A DNA stretch of 64,000 nucleotides from Melastoma dodecandrum (lineage: Eukaryota; Streptophyta; Magnoliopsida; Myrtales; Melastomataceae): positions 62,001 to 126,000 of the forward strand of contig JARUPY010000340.1 in NCBI GenBank assembly GCA_029817715.1, in the 5' to 3' direction. Under the pieces are notes generated by a model, which saw only the letters and a list, made by a program, of their open reading frames with translations, made no database searches and was not told where the DNA came from. A program made the position numbers and the translations under genes. Numbering within the stretch: the stretch's first letter is position 1; every line of letters starts with the position of its first letter. Shown piece after piece: positions 1 to 13,230 of the stretch.

Positions 1-3000
1 TGAGTGTGGGTGTGTTTTTTTTTTTTTTTTTTAGAGGGGGGGGGGGGGGTCACCCTTGTTTTTGTAATGTTTTTGGATGTACTCTCGGTTTTCCTAATCG
101 TCTTATCTTTAAAGGGCGGGTTGGTTTTAGATTTAGGTTCGTGCGTGCGTTGGGATGTTCCATCCAATGTATGAAAGGACAAAGGTCGGATCGACACGAG
201 AGAGAGAGGTGGGTGGTGGGTGTCTTTAGTTCGGTACCTTTCGGTGCTCCTCCATTGGCCGGCCAACCGACAAGGATTAGGGTCCACTCCCCCGGCTACC
301 CCCGCACGAATGCTTACTCTCCATTATAGGTATTCCCTTTTAAAGCATTTGTTTGGTCCTGGGCTGCTTCTTTTTGTTTTTAACTTACAGTTGGGGGTGG
401 GGGTAGTGAGTTGTGTGAGTGTGAGTGCCTTCAACTCTGACCACCGCGCACTTTTACTTCCTACCCTCTTTGACGAAAGGGGACTCATCTTCCACCCTTT
501 ATGTGTCCAATGTGAATCCAGGGATGAGTATTCATATCCACCGTTGGTTGTGGGTTTCCTTTTCCTTTTTTCTTTTTCTTTTTCTTGTTGGGTCTATTTC
601 TAGGGCAATATTAACTAACCCCACGACCAGCTGGATCAGCTTCTGTCTCCCCTTATTTCAAACCAAATCGGTGAAATTAAGGTTTTCCGTCTCGACATGA
701 TGTTGACCCCCTCCCCACATTCCAGAAATTATGATAATGAGATCGTACCTTTTATTCGGATCCTGGGGGCAATATATATATTTTTTTACCGATACCTGAC
801 ACGGTACTATCCAACCACGGAGGTGGAATAGTTATTGCATCTTGAATTCTCCCCATCTCCACCGACCGTCGGAACGCAGCCAAGAGATGTTGTGAGAGGG
901 GTTGACAACAGGTGGATACGAGCTTTGCCGTTCGTGCTGGAAATGGCGGGGACATGGATGGATCCACGTCCACCTCTCCCGGTCGACCAATTCCTTTCAT
1001 TACCACATAAGATTGACATTGATCTCAATGAAATGTTACTTGGAACTGCCTCCAGAGCCCCCAGCAGCGTTCTTCCCGACGGCTTCCATTGAATTGTTTC
1101 TTTCTTGTAGCCGGTGGCGACTGACTTATCCATGGTTTTTCGCCACAAGTTCCACAGTCTATTAATACTTCATGTCAAACAGCACCACTGGGGTTGGGCC
1201 CCATCCCAACTAGGAGGAAGTTTTTGGCGATCTGCATAATCCTTCTAATGTAAAACGGACTCAATATGAAAGAACACAAGCCGCCTGAATCCAATGTCTC
1301 TTATTGGTTACATATTGAAAGCGATACTCGTATTTGTTTAAGGATGAAAATCCCGTAGGCGAAAAGACGTTATCAAAAAAGCTAGAATTGTCCAAACGCA
1401 ATAATTAAGCTTAAGTACCAAAACAACTAATCCGCGGGGAGGATATCACTTCCGGTTCCCTTAACAGCACACAAATCTTCCCAGATCCGTCAAAGATCAT
1501 TAGCGTGCAAAACCTGTTTGAGTAAAAGACGAAAAGGAAAGATTGGTTCGTGCTTTTGGCTTATATCATTGAAATCGACCCCTGAATTTATGTTTACTCT
1601 TTAGTTTTTTCTTTTCTTTTGAGAAAAAAGAAAGGAATGTTTAAAACACCCTATTATTTAAGATATTCATGCCTACGCATGACTGTAATTATGTCAATCA
1701 TGCAAAACTACTACAATGATTTTATGCTTTATTTACAATAATATTCCCTTGAGATAGAGAGCCTTTATGGACACATAAGATGAGCGAGTAATTATTGATA
1801 GAATCAAGTAAGAGTGTTAATAATGGTAGACGGATGAAATTTATGGGTCCAGAATAAGAAATTAACTTCTCGATTTGGATATGGTGTTGACACATGAAAT
1901 TCAGGTTTCAAGTGACGTACACCAAGCGAAACCTATATAGCGAAGCTGTTTCAAAATTCAACTAAACGAGAATCATGTATATTATTTGAAGACACGTGCC
2001 ATAATAAGATTTAATCCGTTCAGAGAAAGGATACGAGATCGCTTTGTCGAATTTCTTCGTCATCTAACCTCTTGTTTCTCTAACAAGCACGAAAGGCAAT
2101 CCCTGAACGGTAACCTCTTTTGATTGGAATCATGTATCCCCTGTTTCTGTTATATATATAGTCGAAACCGGGAAAACGTTTCTCCTAGATCCGTATAAGG
2201 TAAAAGTATTACAATCAGGTCCGGTATACACCCCGGTTCAAAATGGCTTCCTACGATGAGATATTATTATAGAAGGACAAATCAAATAAGTAGCCAAGTT
2301 TTTGCATCTGGTGAATCGGCTGTTAATTCCATTTTTATTATATATATAAAGTTAGGATAAGAAAAGGAAAGCCAGGAAAAGAGGGAAGGGATGATTCCCT
2401 CACCCTAATTCAATTACCTGGTCCCGCACTTTATAGATCAAGACCCCACCCCAAAAAAATGTGAAGGAATTTCTTTATGAGATACCATAGGGAGGCAACT
2501 TTTAGAAAAAGTAAATATTAATGCGCAACGGTCCCGCCCGGGGGGGGGCGTGGAACAATTTATTTAATCAAAAGGCTTATACTAAATGGATTTGGCCTAG
2601 GCGAAGGAGGACGAGTACTTGTACTTTGGTCTTTTCATTCTTCTTATCTTCGGAAAAAGCCAAGAAAAGAAAAAATGAAAAGAAAACAGATCAAACGGGT
2701 AGATTATATATGTGTGGTTATGGCCGTAATGGGGGGGGGGGGGGATTCCTACAAGATCACTTCCGACTCCTATTAAAGTTAGAAAAAAAAGAGGAAAAGG
2801 AGTGAAGGAGGGAGGTGGTCGTGGGCTTATCTACGTGAAATGATCAGCCACAGTTGTTGGGAGTGCTTTTTGGGAGGGTCAACCATGAGCCCAAGAAACT
2901 GTGTAGTAAAATCCGATCCTATATATATATATATATATATCATTTGGAGGCGGCTGGCAGTTCCTCACGCGAAATTCTTTTGTGGATTGAATGATGAGTA

Positions 3001-4177
3001 ACCAAATTCTTTATTGGCTTGCATGAGATTGAGAAAGACAAAAGAAAATAGCCATATTATTGAGTTTAGCCGGTGGGCTCAGGAAACGAGAAGCCTGGGG
3101 GGCGGGGGCTAGAAGGGGTATTTTTGCCTCGAAATTAAGGGAAGGGAGAGTGTAGTGTTTTTTGTTTTGGATGTGAAAACGCAGACCGACCAGCCAGTGT
3201 GCCTGTCTGGTGTGTGCCCCTCTCCCACCCGACCTGACGTGACGGTTCATGCTCGTTGGTGGACACTGGTTCTGGATGGGAGCCTCTTATCTTTACCCAC
3301 CACCAGGCCTCGGGCCACAGCTGGAGAGAGCCGCTCGGGTTTGATAATAACTGAAGAGGACCACCTGACCCTGATATATATTATATCATTATAATGGAAA
3401 GAGACAAGAAAGAAAGAAAGAGAACTCGTCACAAGAATTATCACGTATTGGACTTAGGACCTGGGCCTGGGCCTCCTTTAGTTTGTTTTTTTTTTAATGT
3501 CTTCTCTTCTGAGATGCCTGTGACAATATTTTGTGGGGGGGAATATTTACGACGCCAAAAAGACAAGTGGGGGGGTGGGGAGCACGTCACAAATGCGGTT
3601 GTGTGGAGAATTTACTCTCTGTTTTTTTTTTGTGAAAGCCTCCAACAGAAACAAAAGAATGGAACAAAAGATCTCCCATGGCCACGAGGAAGAAGGACCT
3701 GTCACTGTGTGGCATATATACCAAAAATGACTCATATTATTCGATAACAGAAGAGGATTAGGTTCTTAGGCGACTTTGTGGAAGGACGTGATTCTTCCCT
3801 TCCCTATGTCTAGTGTCTCCCCCAAGAACGCCATGATATATTCTTGATTGTATATTGCTTCATTATTGTACTTTTGCCTTTTCCAAGTAAATTGTTGACA
3901 GATTTTCCGTTTATATATACATATATATATATATATAGTAATAATTTTGTAAAAAGCTCAGTCCCTAATACTAAAACAAAATTGGAGAAATGAGTGGAAT
4001 ATTAGATGGGGAGACGGGCAAGCAACATAGTCAAGTCTAATGCTTCAAAAGCCGAAATGAGACACGGTGTATTCTTCAGAATGGACAAAGATAAAGCAAA
4101 TCAAAACGGGTAACGACTAAACAATGAATAGGAAATTAAAGTCCCACACAACTAACCTTGTTACTTAACCAATTCAA
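1..4177. other. Intergenic, no gene recognised; low-complexity tracts
   Basis: I see no open frame here that resembles a known protein, and no RNA gene. The stretch holds homopolymer and simple-repeat tracts: poly-T and poly-G at 15-50, a 20-bp AT dinucleotide tract at 2921-2940, a poly-G run near 2731-2743, and an AT-rich tract near 3912-3938. The short open frames are low-complexity or lie in GC-skewed sequence, so I did not call them. Confidence 0.6.
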
Positions 4178-4185
4178 CTCATATG

Positions 4186-4206
4186 TAGGGCTGTTAATGA
4201 GTCGGG
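4186..4206 (+). repeat. Left terminal inverted repeat of the hAT element
   Basis: Twenty-one bases identical to the reverse complement of 8058-8078. The first base after the match differs (C versus T). The target copy CTCATATG lies directly outside at 4178-4185. Confidence 0.95.
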
Positions 4207-5346
4207 CCGGCTTGCGAACTATTCGGCCCGGCTCGACTAAAAATTCGAGCCCGGCTCGATAATATTCAAGCTTTTGCGAGCTCGGACTCGGGCTCGAGTC
4301 TTATTCTTTAAAAATCAAGCCGGGCTCGGGCTCATTCATTAGCCCGACAAACAGTTTGGCGCGACCTGGCAATAATTATAATGAATAATTAATTATAATA
4401 AAAATTAATTTTTTAAAAAATCTGAAACTTTCCCTGGCTTAATTCTCCATCATGTTTGCCTCTTCATCTTCTTCATATCCTATAGAAGCCGTGAGACCAC
4501 CAGGAGGTTTTTTACATCGATCGCTAGCATAACACTGTCCAGGTATTCGTTGTTCTTTTTTTCTTATGGGTGATTCTTAATTGTTTATTCGATTGATTAT
4601 TTCAATCGCCGATCGCTGGCATAACACTGCCCAGGCATTAGATCCAATGAGCCTTCCCTCCCCGAGAAACTTTCTTGTTTTTATTTGGGGGAGCATGCTT
4701 TTCAATTCCAAAGGTTGGAGTTGGAGGGGTTAGCACAGTAGTATTTGTTCTGTTCTTATCATTTTTGTCCATCTCCTTGTCTTTTATCCTCACCTTCATT
4801 AAAAATTTTGGATTCCCCCCAAAAATGGGTCCCCACCATCTTCCCTGCTGGGAATAAAGAATAACAGCCAGTAGGGGGAATTCGGAGGTTGATATTTTGT
4901 CCTGGGCATTTTTGTTCTTTTTAGGTGGGTTATTCCGTTTCTATTATCAATACTGAAAGGAGTAGAGAAACAAGGGCATCTGGGGAGGAGAGGAGAATGC
5001 CGATGTGATCTTTTTGGATTGGAATTCAAAGTAGGAAATTTTAGGTACACTCTGTGGATCCTTCTATCCCCTGTGTATTATTAAAGATCTATAAAATTTT
5101 AATAATGGCAAACTCTTGCATATGTTCTTATTAAGAAAATTTTTTAACTTTTTTTTTGCTTTACTTGTAGTTTGTTTTTTATTTAAATTAAATAGATGAT
5201 TAAATTTGAAAAACACAAACGTGATATTTGTTAAGTAAAATCACTTCGTTGTCTTAAAATAAATAATTTTGTCATGTTCATTTGTTTTGTATGTCTTTCG
5301 CGTCTCACTCATTGAATATATTTTTTTTAATTGTTAGGTAGTTTAA

Positions 5347-7566
5347 ATGGACTCAGGATCTCAATCCGAAGAATCCAATATCGGAGGAAATTCTTCAGTG
5401 GATGTCGCAAATGAAAAAGTTCAATCAGAAGAGTTTTCTGTAAAGAAGAGAGCAAAAACTTCTTCTGTGTGGGATGGGATGACAATCATAACGGATAACA
5501 ATGGAGTCAAGAAAGCGGAATGCAAATATTGTAAGACGCGATTATCATACAAAAATTCAAGTACGAGTCACTTGAAGAGGCATTTAGACGGTTGTACTTA
5601 CAACATCTCCCTACAAAGGCAACAAAAATTAAATTTCAAGCGCGATGATGCTCCTGCGAAGGTAACTTCTTCAGCCTTTAAGGATGGTATTCTCGATATG
5701 GATAAAATGAGGGAGGTTGTAGCTCATTGGATAATGATGCATGAGCATTCATTTTCAATTGTCGAAGAAGAAGGTTTTAATCTTATGCAGATGTGTGGAA
5801 TGCCTCAATGGCAAAGATTATCACGTCACACCGTCAGGAATGACTGTTTCAAAGTGTATGAGTTGGAAAAACAGTGTATCTTTAACATGTTTAAAGAAAT
5901 AAGTACGGTTAGTATCACTACTGATATGTGGAAGTCATCATGTCAACGTATTGAGTATATGGTAGTCACTGGCCATTTTGTCGATCAACAATGGAAGCTA
6001 CAAAAAATAGTTTTGAATTTCATTCATCTGCCTCCTCTAACTCGTGGAATAGACATATCAGATGCAATCTACAAACGTTTAAAGGAATGGGGAATTGAGA
6101 ATAAGGTACGAGATAATTCATAGTTATAATTCAATTGTTACTTATTATTCATTTCTCTTTTTTGAAAACATTTTTGACATCATTCATCTTATTTGTGACA
6201 GGTAATTTCAATAACTGTTGACAACGCTTCAAAGAATGATGTCGCATTGAGGTATTTAAGAGACGCTTTCTCAAGGAATAAACAGTTGCCTTGCAATGGT
6301 CGATTATTACATGTGCGTTGTTGTGCGCACATCTTGAATATTATGGTTCAAGATGGTCTTGCTGAAATAGAGAAGATTATTGAAAAAGTACATGACAGTG
6401 TGGTATTTATCAACCAAAGTGAGGCACGACTTCGGATGTTTGCCGATATCTCACACCAATTGCAGATACCCTTCAGAAAACTCATCATTGAATGCAAAAC
6501 AAGATGGAATTTAACGTTCGACATGCTGACACGGGCAATGAGGTTTAAGGATGTTTTTTCTCGCTATATGGAGCGAGAACTAAGCTATAAGTCTTGCCCA
6601 TCCGCCGATGATTGGACAAAGGTGAAACAAGTTTGCGACGTGTTGGATGTATTTAACTCCGTCACTAAAACCATTTCAGGTAGTGAGTATCCTACCGCGA
6701 ACTTGTTCCTTCATGAAGTTTTTAGAGTGAAAATGATGTTGGATAAAAAGGTTGTCGAGATAACTGATGAGCATCATTTTCTGTTTAAGATGGTGAGAAG
6801 TATGAAACAGAAATTTGACAAATATTGGGGTGAATGTAACTTGTTGATGGCTGTAGCGGCGGTATTAGACCCAAGAAACAAGTTCATGGTGATCAAGTTT
6901 TGCTTTCCAAAACTCTATTCATTAGAGAATGCTAAATACAATATTGAAGAGATTCGTCGTGCTTTACACAATGTATATGATGCTTATGTTTTGGAAAGTC
7001 AAAGTACGACTAGCGAGCATTGTTTGAAGGTAGAAGGTTTGACAGATGAAAACACTCAATTGTCAACCTCATATTCAGAGCCTTATTGGTCGGAGTTTGC
7101 GGAATTTAAAAAGAAGAAGCTCGTAGATAGCACTCATTCTCGGAAGTCTGACTTGGATATGTATCTTGATGAGGATTGTCATATGAATGATAGAATTATT
7201 GGAGATGCTACTTTTGATGTATTAGAGTGGTGGAAATTTAATACATCGAAGTATCCTATCTTGTCGAAGATGGCGCGGGATGTTCTTTCGATTCCCATTA
7301 TTAGTGTGGCTTCTGAAGCCACTTTTAGTGCTGGTGGAAGAGTTATTGATGCATATCGTTCATCGTTACTTCCAGAAACTGTGCAAATGCTTATTTGTGG
7401 GGGCAATTGGCTTAAAAATCGACATGGAGTCAAGAAGGACAACAAGGTAATTTTTGCTATGAGAATTTTCCTTTGAAATTTTTTTTCAATTATAAATTAT
7501 CTTTATATATTCATGTATTTACAGATTAATAAGGAGCCCATAGAAATCACGCTTCCAAATCCTTGA
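5347..7566 (+). CDS. hAT transposase (BED finger, RNase H-like core, hATC), intact
   Basis: Cut-and-paste transposase of the plant RICESLEEPER/DAYSLEEPER type. By splice consensus the exons are 5347-6105, 6202-7446 and 7525-7566, all phase 0, giving 681 aa. Exon 1 carries a BED zinc finger with Cys59, Cys62, His75 and His79 (or Cys83). The RNase H-like core shows an Asp in SITTDMWKS (D193), an Asp in TVDNAS (D260), the CKTRWNLT motif and a Glu in VASEATFSAGG (E625), the expected DDE set. The C-terminal dimerisation region (hATC) runs from LEWWKFN through LICGGNWLK. No stop or frameshift is visible. A TTGTTAG acceptor-like site just before the ATG suggests a 5' UTR intron. It is the only gene in the element. 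Alternatively it could be a domesticated hAT protein, but the intact termini argue for a true transposon. Confidence 0.93.
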
Positions 7567-8057
7567 TTGTAACAACATCATAGTTGAGATTGTTTTTTTA
7601 TTTTTATTATAATTTTAATGTTGTTTTCTTAATGATAACAAGTAGGGGCGGAAATGAAAGGATGACGTGAAGAAACTCATTGGTCTAGAGTAGGGGTTCT
7701 CGGAACCTCATAAATCAACGTCAAAGTTATTCGATGCATAACTGTCTTTAAATGCTTTTGAATTATTTTGGAGGTGTTGAAGCTTGAATATGATGAATAA
7801 TTTGTTTGTTTCAATTTAGATTTGCCGGGACATTGTCGGGGTGAGGAATATTTCTGAATGTTATGATTTTTTGTTTTTCTTCAATGTTAAAACTTAAACG
7901 GGCTCAGGGCGGGCTCAGACTCGGGCTCGGTCTGAAAATTTTTAAACAGGTTCAAGCCCGAGCTTGACTATATAAAGCCCGATCAAGCTCGAGCTCAGGC
8001 TCAAGCCTGATAAGGTTTTACTCGGGCCAAACTCGGGTAGGGGGTGTCTGAGCCCGA

Positions 8058-8078
8058 CCCGACTCATTAACAGCCCTA
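8058..8078 (-). repeat. Right terminal inverted repeat of the hAT element
   Basis: Exact inverted copy of 4186-4206. The second target copy CTCATATG follows at 8079-8086, which fixes the element edge to the base. Confidence 0.95.
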
Positions 8079-9070
8079 CTCATATGTTCACTACACGACA
8101 TAATTTGAAATCAAGCAACAAACTAATCTCGTTAGTTAATCAAGCAACAAACACCCAAATTCGCTCCAAGGGTAAGGGACCGAACAACACTGGACACATC
8201 AAATCACCACTCACAATCCGAGACAGAACAGAGAAAATTATCGATGGAAGGAAACGGTTTATGAACCTTAAAGAAAAAGAGGGAACTTGACCTCGATCAA
8301 AAGCGATGTCAACAGGAAACCGAAAACTTCTCCCCAATTGTCGAACATGTTTAGTAACAAAAATTCTGGGACACAGATCTCGACGTCATCTATGGTTCAA
8401 TGGTCCAGGTTTCAAGCCCAAAGCGCGTGAGGCCCTTTAGAGAGGTAGCTGTGAAAACACATCAGACGAAGGCTTGTGCACAAAATAGTTACTTAGCGAC
8501 GGGGCTACCAGGTGACGAGGGTTGCTAGGCGAAGATAAGGTGATCAAGTGACAATCAACCGGGGGAGTGAGGAAACTCAGCAGCGAAGGCTAGTCGGCCA
8601 GCTGCTATCATCGAAAGATTTTGGACGATCTCGAGAAAGACTGCTCAAACGGAAAGGAGATATTTCATGAAGACCGGCAACATGATACGAAATATATGTG
8701 TAATATTTCATTTTCTTATTCACGTAGGGCTAGTATAGTATAAATATGTATTCTTAGGTATTGTAAAACATACATCTCTACAGACGAACATACAATTTTT
8801 TTATCTTTAAGCATTCAAGCGTTTAAGCATTATAGTGTTCTTGTGATTTTGTACTCCTCCAATCTTATTCTATCTGAAGGCATCATCGATGACATCCGTA
8901 AGTGCTTTCGCTTAAGGGTGTTGTTCCATTGCCTTCCTCCTTTTTCTTTCTTTCAAACGGCGACCACACATTTCAACGAACCTCCGAGTACCAGTTACTC
9001 GTAGTACCAAAGATTTCCGACGTGCTCGAATCCAGCTTGTGCAACGGTCACTTCCGGAGCAACACCCCTT

Positions 9071-9087
9071 TGGCGACCACAGTGGGA
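9071..9087 (+). other. Possible primer-binding site of the gypsy remnant
   Basis: TGGCGACCACAGTGGGA resembles the TGGCGCCCACCGTGGGG-type site that follows the 5' LTR in many plant gypsy elements, and it sits just before the charged gag-like sequence. The LTR expected to its left (roughly 8640-9065) has no partner in the window, so this is suggestive only. Confidence 0.35.
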
Positions 9088-10152
9088 GATAGGCCAACAA
9101 TGTCGAAAACCAGGAGTGATAGCAATTCGAACAACCTCGGGGACAATCAATCCGACGAGGAAAACAATCGTAAGGACAAGGAACCAAATCCTGATATGGC
9201 GGGGAAATGTCCGCTATTATGAGTACCTTCAAACTCTTATTAGAGAGAATCAATGTTATCGATTAAAAGCACGATGCCTTTAAGGAGAAAATTGGTTCTA
9301 AAATGAATGTTGTCTTTCGAAACCTAGAGAAGGGTGAATCGGCCACCAAACACCACTTTGACTATGAGGCCCATATGTCGTCAATAACTGAAAGAAAGAA
9401 AAAGGCCGACATGGATGGTACCCTTAATATCTCCTCGGGTTTTAAAGGACTTGCTCATAGCAACCCCCTGCTCGTGCTCAACAAAAATGGAATGGATAGG
9501 TGACAAGACCACCAGGCCATATACGAACCTCCACTTCAAAGGAAGGAAAACTTTTATAGACCTGTGGAGAACGAGCAAATCCATCCCCAGAGGAGCATCA
9601 ATACCCTGAATACGTTCCTCAACCCATACGTGGAAGGAGAATGATGGTACAGGAGGTGATGGCCCCACTTGGTCCTATGCCTGAGATAAGGAATTACGTG
9701 GCCAGAGTAGTTGAGCAGGATAATCCGGAGGTAAATGACATGAACGAGGTCAAACTCTATTGGGCTCATTACCCTAAAGACATCGACTAGGACTATCCTT
9801 TCCCAAGAGGGTATCGGGTACTTGAATTTGCCCGTTTCTCGAGCGAATAAGGTATATCTCTCGCGGAATATATTGCCCGCTTCACTCACCAAACTGGGGA
9901 AGCTGCCAGTAATGAGTTCTAGAAGCTTCGCTTGTTTCTTAGCTTTCTCAGGAGCAACATTTACATGGTATGTGATCCTTCCCCCGAATTTGGTGAGGAA
10001 ATGGGAATAGATGCAGGTGCAGCTTGCATTTACTCAAACTGACCCAGTCGTGACGCTGCATGACCTCACCCATATGAAGCAGCAACCTAGAGAACCTTAG
10101 CAGTCTACCTTAACAGACTACGAAAGACAAAGCTGAGATGCAAGACTTCTAT

Positions 10153-10245
10153 GTCTGAAGCAGAGCTCGTAGCCATAGCTCATGACTCTCTCCTTCTCCA
10201 TAGAGCTCGTAGCCATAGCTCGTAACCATAGCTCGTAACCATAGA
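10153..10245. repeat. Short tandem/interspersed repeat in the gag remnant
   Basis: Units of the form GAGCTCGTAGCCATA and GCTCGTAACCATA recur at least five times in about 90 bp, some directly adjacent and some separated by a spacer (GACTCTCTCCTTCTCCATA). It looks like a local expansion inside the dead gypsy element. Confidence 0.7.
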
Positions 10246-12796
10246 TCTTCGAGTTCATGCTCCAAAATGGGCGGATTTGATTGAAGATAGGCCATCGGCT
10301 CCCTCGCACTGACAGAGAGAATTCTAGAAACTTCTGTAAATGGCTTGGGGCATTTACCCACACCACTAAGGACTGCATGACGTTTAAGAACTTGGTGTAA
10401 GATCTAATATAATGTAAGGAGTTGCGCTTCCTTGACTCAGGGGATCGGGCTTTGACTGGATCGCAACCTTTTGATGACTTAATTGAAATAAACACTTTCA
10501 ATGTCAACAGCCAGACCATCTCCCCTTCATTGATACAGGGAGACCAAGATCAATTAACCGAGACTGGCGAAACAATCATCACCAACATGATGTTCAAATG
10601 GTTGGTGAGCAAGGGGACACTCCAATGCCCTATTGATTCAAGACCATGCAACACGATCGTTCTCGTTGGCACATGGACGCTTCACACACTACAGACAGCT
10701 GGCACACTTTCAAAAAGTACCTACTGAATGAAAGAAAAGGAGAGTGGTATGACCTTAACCGCCTTGAGGGGATGACCATGTGGATCAATAACGGCCCAAG
10801 GGTGCATCTGCGCCCGGAGAAATACCAAGAACGAAAAGGCACTCCAACGAATAAGTAAAAGAGCTCCACACTCCTGGAGAACTCTTGAGACGAGGAACTG
10901 TAGGCGAAAACGAAGACACCCAAACAGAGCCTCGCACCGAAAAGCTTCCCAGGCAACGCGCTATTGACCACCTCGGACCTCAATAGGCGAAATGCAACAC
11001 CGAGCGACAGGCTAACGTACCGGATTGCCCTTGAGGCGACAAGGATGCTATGAGGGAGGGGACCTCGCTAGCTCAATTTCTGACAGCTAACATACTTTGT
11101 TACAGGTGCAAGCCTATAACAACACATAAGGTACTCATCACTCAAATATGTCAACCCTGCTGCAACCAGTTCTTTCTGCTGCTGGCCGGTATAGCGTCTA
11201 GGATCAAGATAGAGATGGTTGACCCTCTATCAGTAACACAACACTCTCCGAGTTAACACATCTCTCGGGCAATCCCCTCGTGGAAAGATTCTGAAAGGGT
11301 TATAACCCACATAATAGGGAGTTCGTTCAGGTAGATAATCGTCTACAATATCTAAGCACTTACACTACGTCCATGTTCCTGATATCCCTTTAGTGGATAC
11401 ATGACGGAAGGTAGGCACAAGGGCACAACCCCAGCCACCCACCGAGAGGACGAAAAGGCGAATAAAGAGAAGAGTGCGACGCGCCGCGGAGAAACATGCC
11501 AGACTGGCAACCTTCGATGTTCAAAAACCTAAGGCGTCAAGTGAAAGCGACCTCACATCTAATATGCCGAGCGACTACAACCCAGTCTAGTCCGGGACTC
11601 CACTCGAAATGAATGGGACTAGTTGTGATGTCCTCTTAAACTTACCTTCGTCTAATGAAAAGTGAAACTCTCGATCCAATATCGGACGTCCTAGAATGAT
11701 TAGCTAGCTATAAGGCGTCCAGAATAAAAGGAGAATAGTATATTGTATTCCCTACGCATGTCAAGACATACCAAACATTCATTCTATCAATAAAGAAGTC
11801 CCTAATACTTTTGTCGTCTCATGCGATCCGCTAAGCGAAATCAACTTAGGGACCACCGAAACACTGCATGTTACCTACCTTAGCTCGCTGCTGAGGGAGA
11901 CAGACTCAGGAAACATTAAGAAGGTCCTGAACATTTACAAAGATTGTTTCGCCTGGCACTATACGGAGATCCTCGACCTCAACTGAAATCTCGTCGAGCA
12001 TCGTCTCCAATAAGCAGCAACTTTAAACCTGTGAAACAAACCCCAAGAAGAATGTCACAGGAAGTAGCCCAAATGGTCTACGATGAAATCAAGAAACTAT
12101 TCATAGTCGGCTATATAAGGACAACGAAGTACGTGGACTGGATACCTAACATAGTTCATGTCGTTAAGAAGAACAACAAGATCAGAGTGTCCATAAACTT
12201 CCGCGACTTGAACAAACCAACACCCGAAGACGAATACCCAATGTCCGTCGCTGACGATCCTATAGATAAAGTGGCAGGACATGAATTAATGTCCTTCATG
12301 GACGGGTAATCTGATTACAATCAAATCTTCATCGCCGAAGAAGATTTACACAAAAAAACATTTAGACGTCCCATCGGGATAGTCGAATGGTTGTAATGTC
12401 ATTCGGGCTAAAGAATTTCTAAGCCACCTATCAAAGGGCCATGAATCTCATCTTTGGCCCCCTGATAGGAAGGATAGTGGAGGTATACATTGACGATGTG
12501 GTGGTGAAATCGAAGCAAAGTAAGGATCATCACTTCATATGAGCCAAGCATTCGAAAAGATGCGAATGCAAAACTTGAAACTTAACCCGTTGAAGTGCGT
12601 TTGTGGAGTCTAAAAATGGCAGTTTCTTGGATTACTAGTGCATCAACGAGGGATCGAGTTCTATCCCCTTAAAAGGTGTGTTATTCGGAACCTACCTACT
12701 CCTTGGAGTAAGAAAGAACTTCAAGCCTTCCTCGGAAGGGTCAACTACGTACGCCGTTTGTCGAAGGCAGCAAATTAAATTACTCTAGCAAACCTA

Positions 12797-13230
12797 ACTA
12801 ACTTGTAGATAGGGCAAGTATAGGTCGTTCCTATAGAGAAATTTTCCTAACAGTCGCATGTTTAACTAAATTGAAGTTAAGTCAATAAAGATGGAACGAG
12901 AATGAAATCGAAAAAATAAAGCAAGATAAAACGATAAATCAATCAAATAATAAGCATATGACTATCAACTTCCCCTAACGAATTAATCAACTCGTTCCTT
13001 CCCTTCTCCTGTTATCGAATTTTCAAGCTAGGGTTTGAATATCTCCTTACGCATCTCCGAATGTTCTAAGAACTTATTCCCTGTATCGAGCTGGTCACTC
13101 TAATAATAGACAATTAACTCACGAAAAGCCACCATGTGTCAACCCTGAGAGGAAACCGCGGACGCCTTCGACCTCGTTATTATGACCAGAAGGCCGTTAA
13201 CGTAATTAAGGAAAGCGTAAGTTTATATGT
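12797..13230. mobile_element. Unclassified repeat interrupting the gypsy remnant
   Basis: RT-like similarity stops near 12780 and is followed by non-coding sequence beginning GGGCAAGTATAGGTCGTTCC and continuing through AT-rich and pyrimidine-rich stretches. The order of short motifs (GCAAGTATA, then TCGTTCC, later ACTCGTT and TTATCGAAT-like stretches) resembles the solo LTR at 36100-37227, which contains GCAAGTATACGG and TATCGTTCCCACGAGG. I infer a relative of that LTR, partial or diverged. I found no target duplication and the right edge is a guess. Confidence 0.35.

Larger units (their letters stand above)
4186..8078 (+). mobile_element. Complete hAT-superfamily DNA transposon
   Basis: A 3,893-bp element bounded by exact inverted ends (left begins TAGGGCTGTTAATG, right ends with its complement) and flanked by an identical 8-bp duplication CTCATATG at 4178-4185 and 8079-8086. 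Eight-base duplications are the hAT signature. Inside is one plus-strand transposase gene with two introns and no break. Both subterminal regions (about 4200-4350 and 7895-8055) are crowded with GGCTCG/CGAGCC-type words, a plausible transposase-binding array. A 30-bp motif is repeated at 4517-4546 and 4610-4639 with about three differences. Intact ends, target duplication and coding region together suggest a recent insertion that could be autonomous. Confidence 0.95.
8640..12796 (+). mobile_element. Decayed Ty3/gypsy retrotransposon, gag to RT
   Basis: A plus-strand remnant full of stops and frame changes. The clearest part is reverse transcriptase: after DCFAWHYTEI near 11946 comes an open piece at 11944-12309 with VKQTPRRMS, IRVSINFRDLNKPTPEDEYP and MSFMDG. 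Further on are RAMNLIFGP near 12438 and the catalytic box VYIDDVVVKSK near 12482-12516, then LQAFLGRVNYVRR near 12722, where similarity stops. The part around 9100-10860 is probably gag (charged, with HTFKKYLLNE near 10700). The FAW...YIDDVVVKS pattern is typical of the non-chromovirus Tat/Athila-like gypsy lineages; that assignment is inference. RNase H, integrase and a second LTR were not found. Edges are approximate. Confidence 0.75.
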
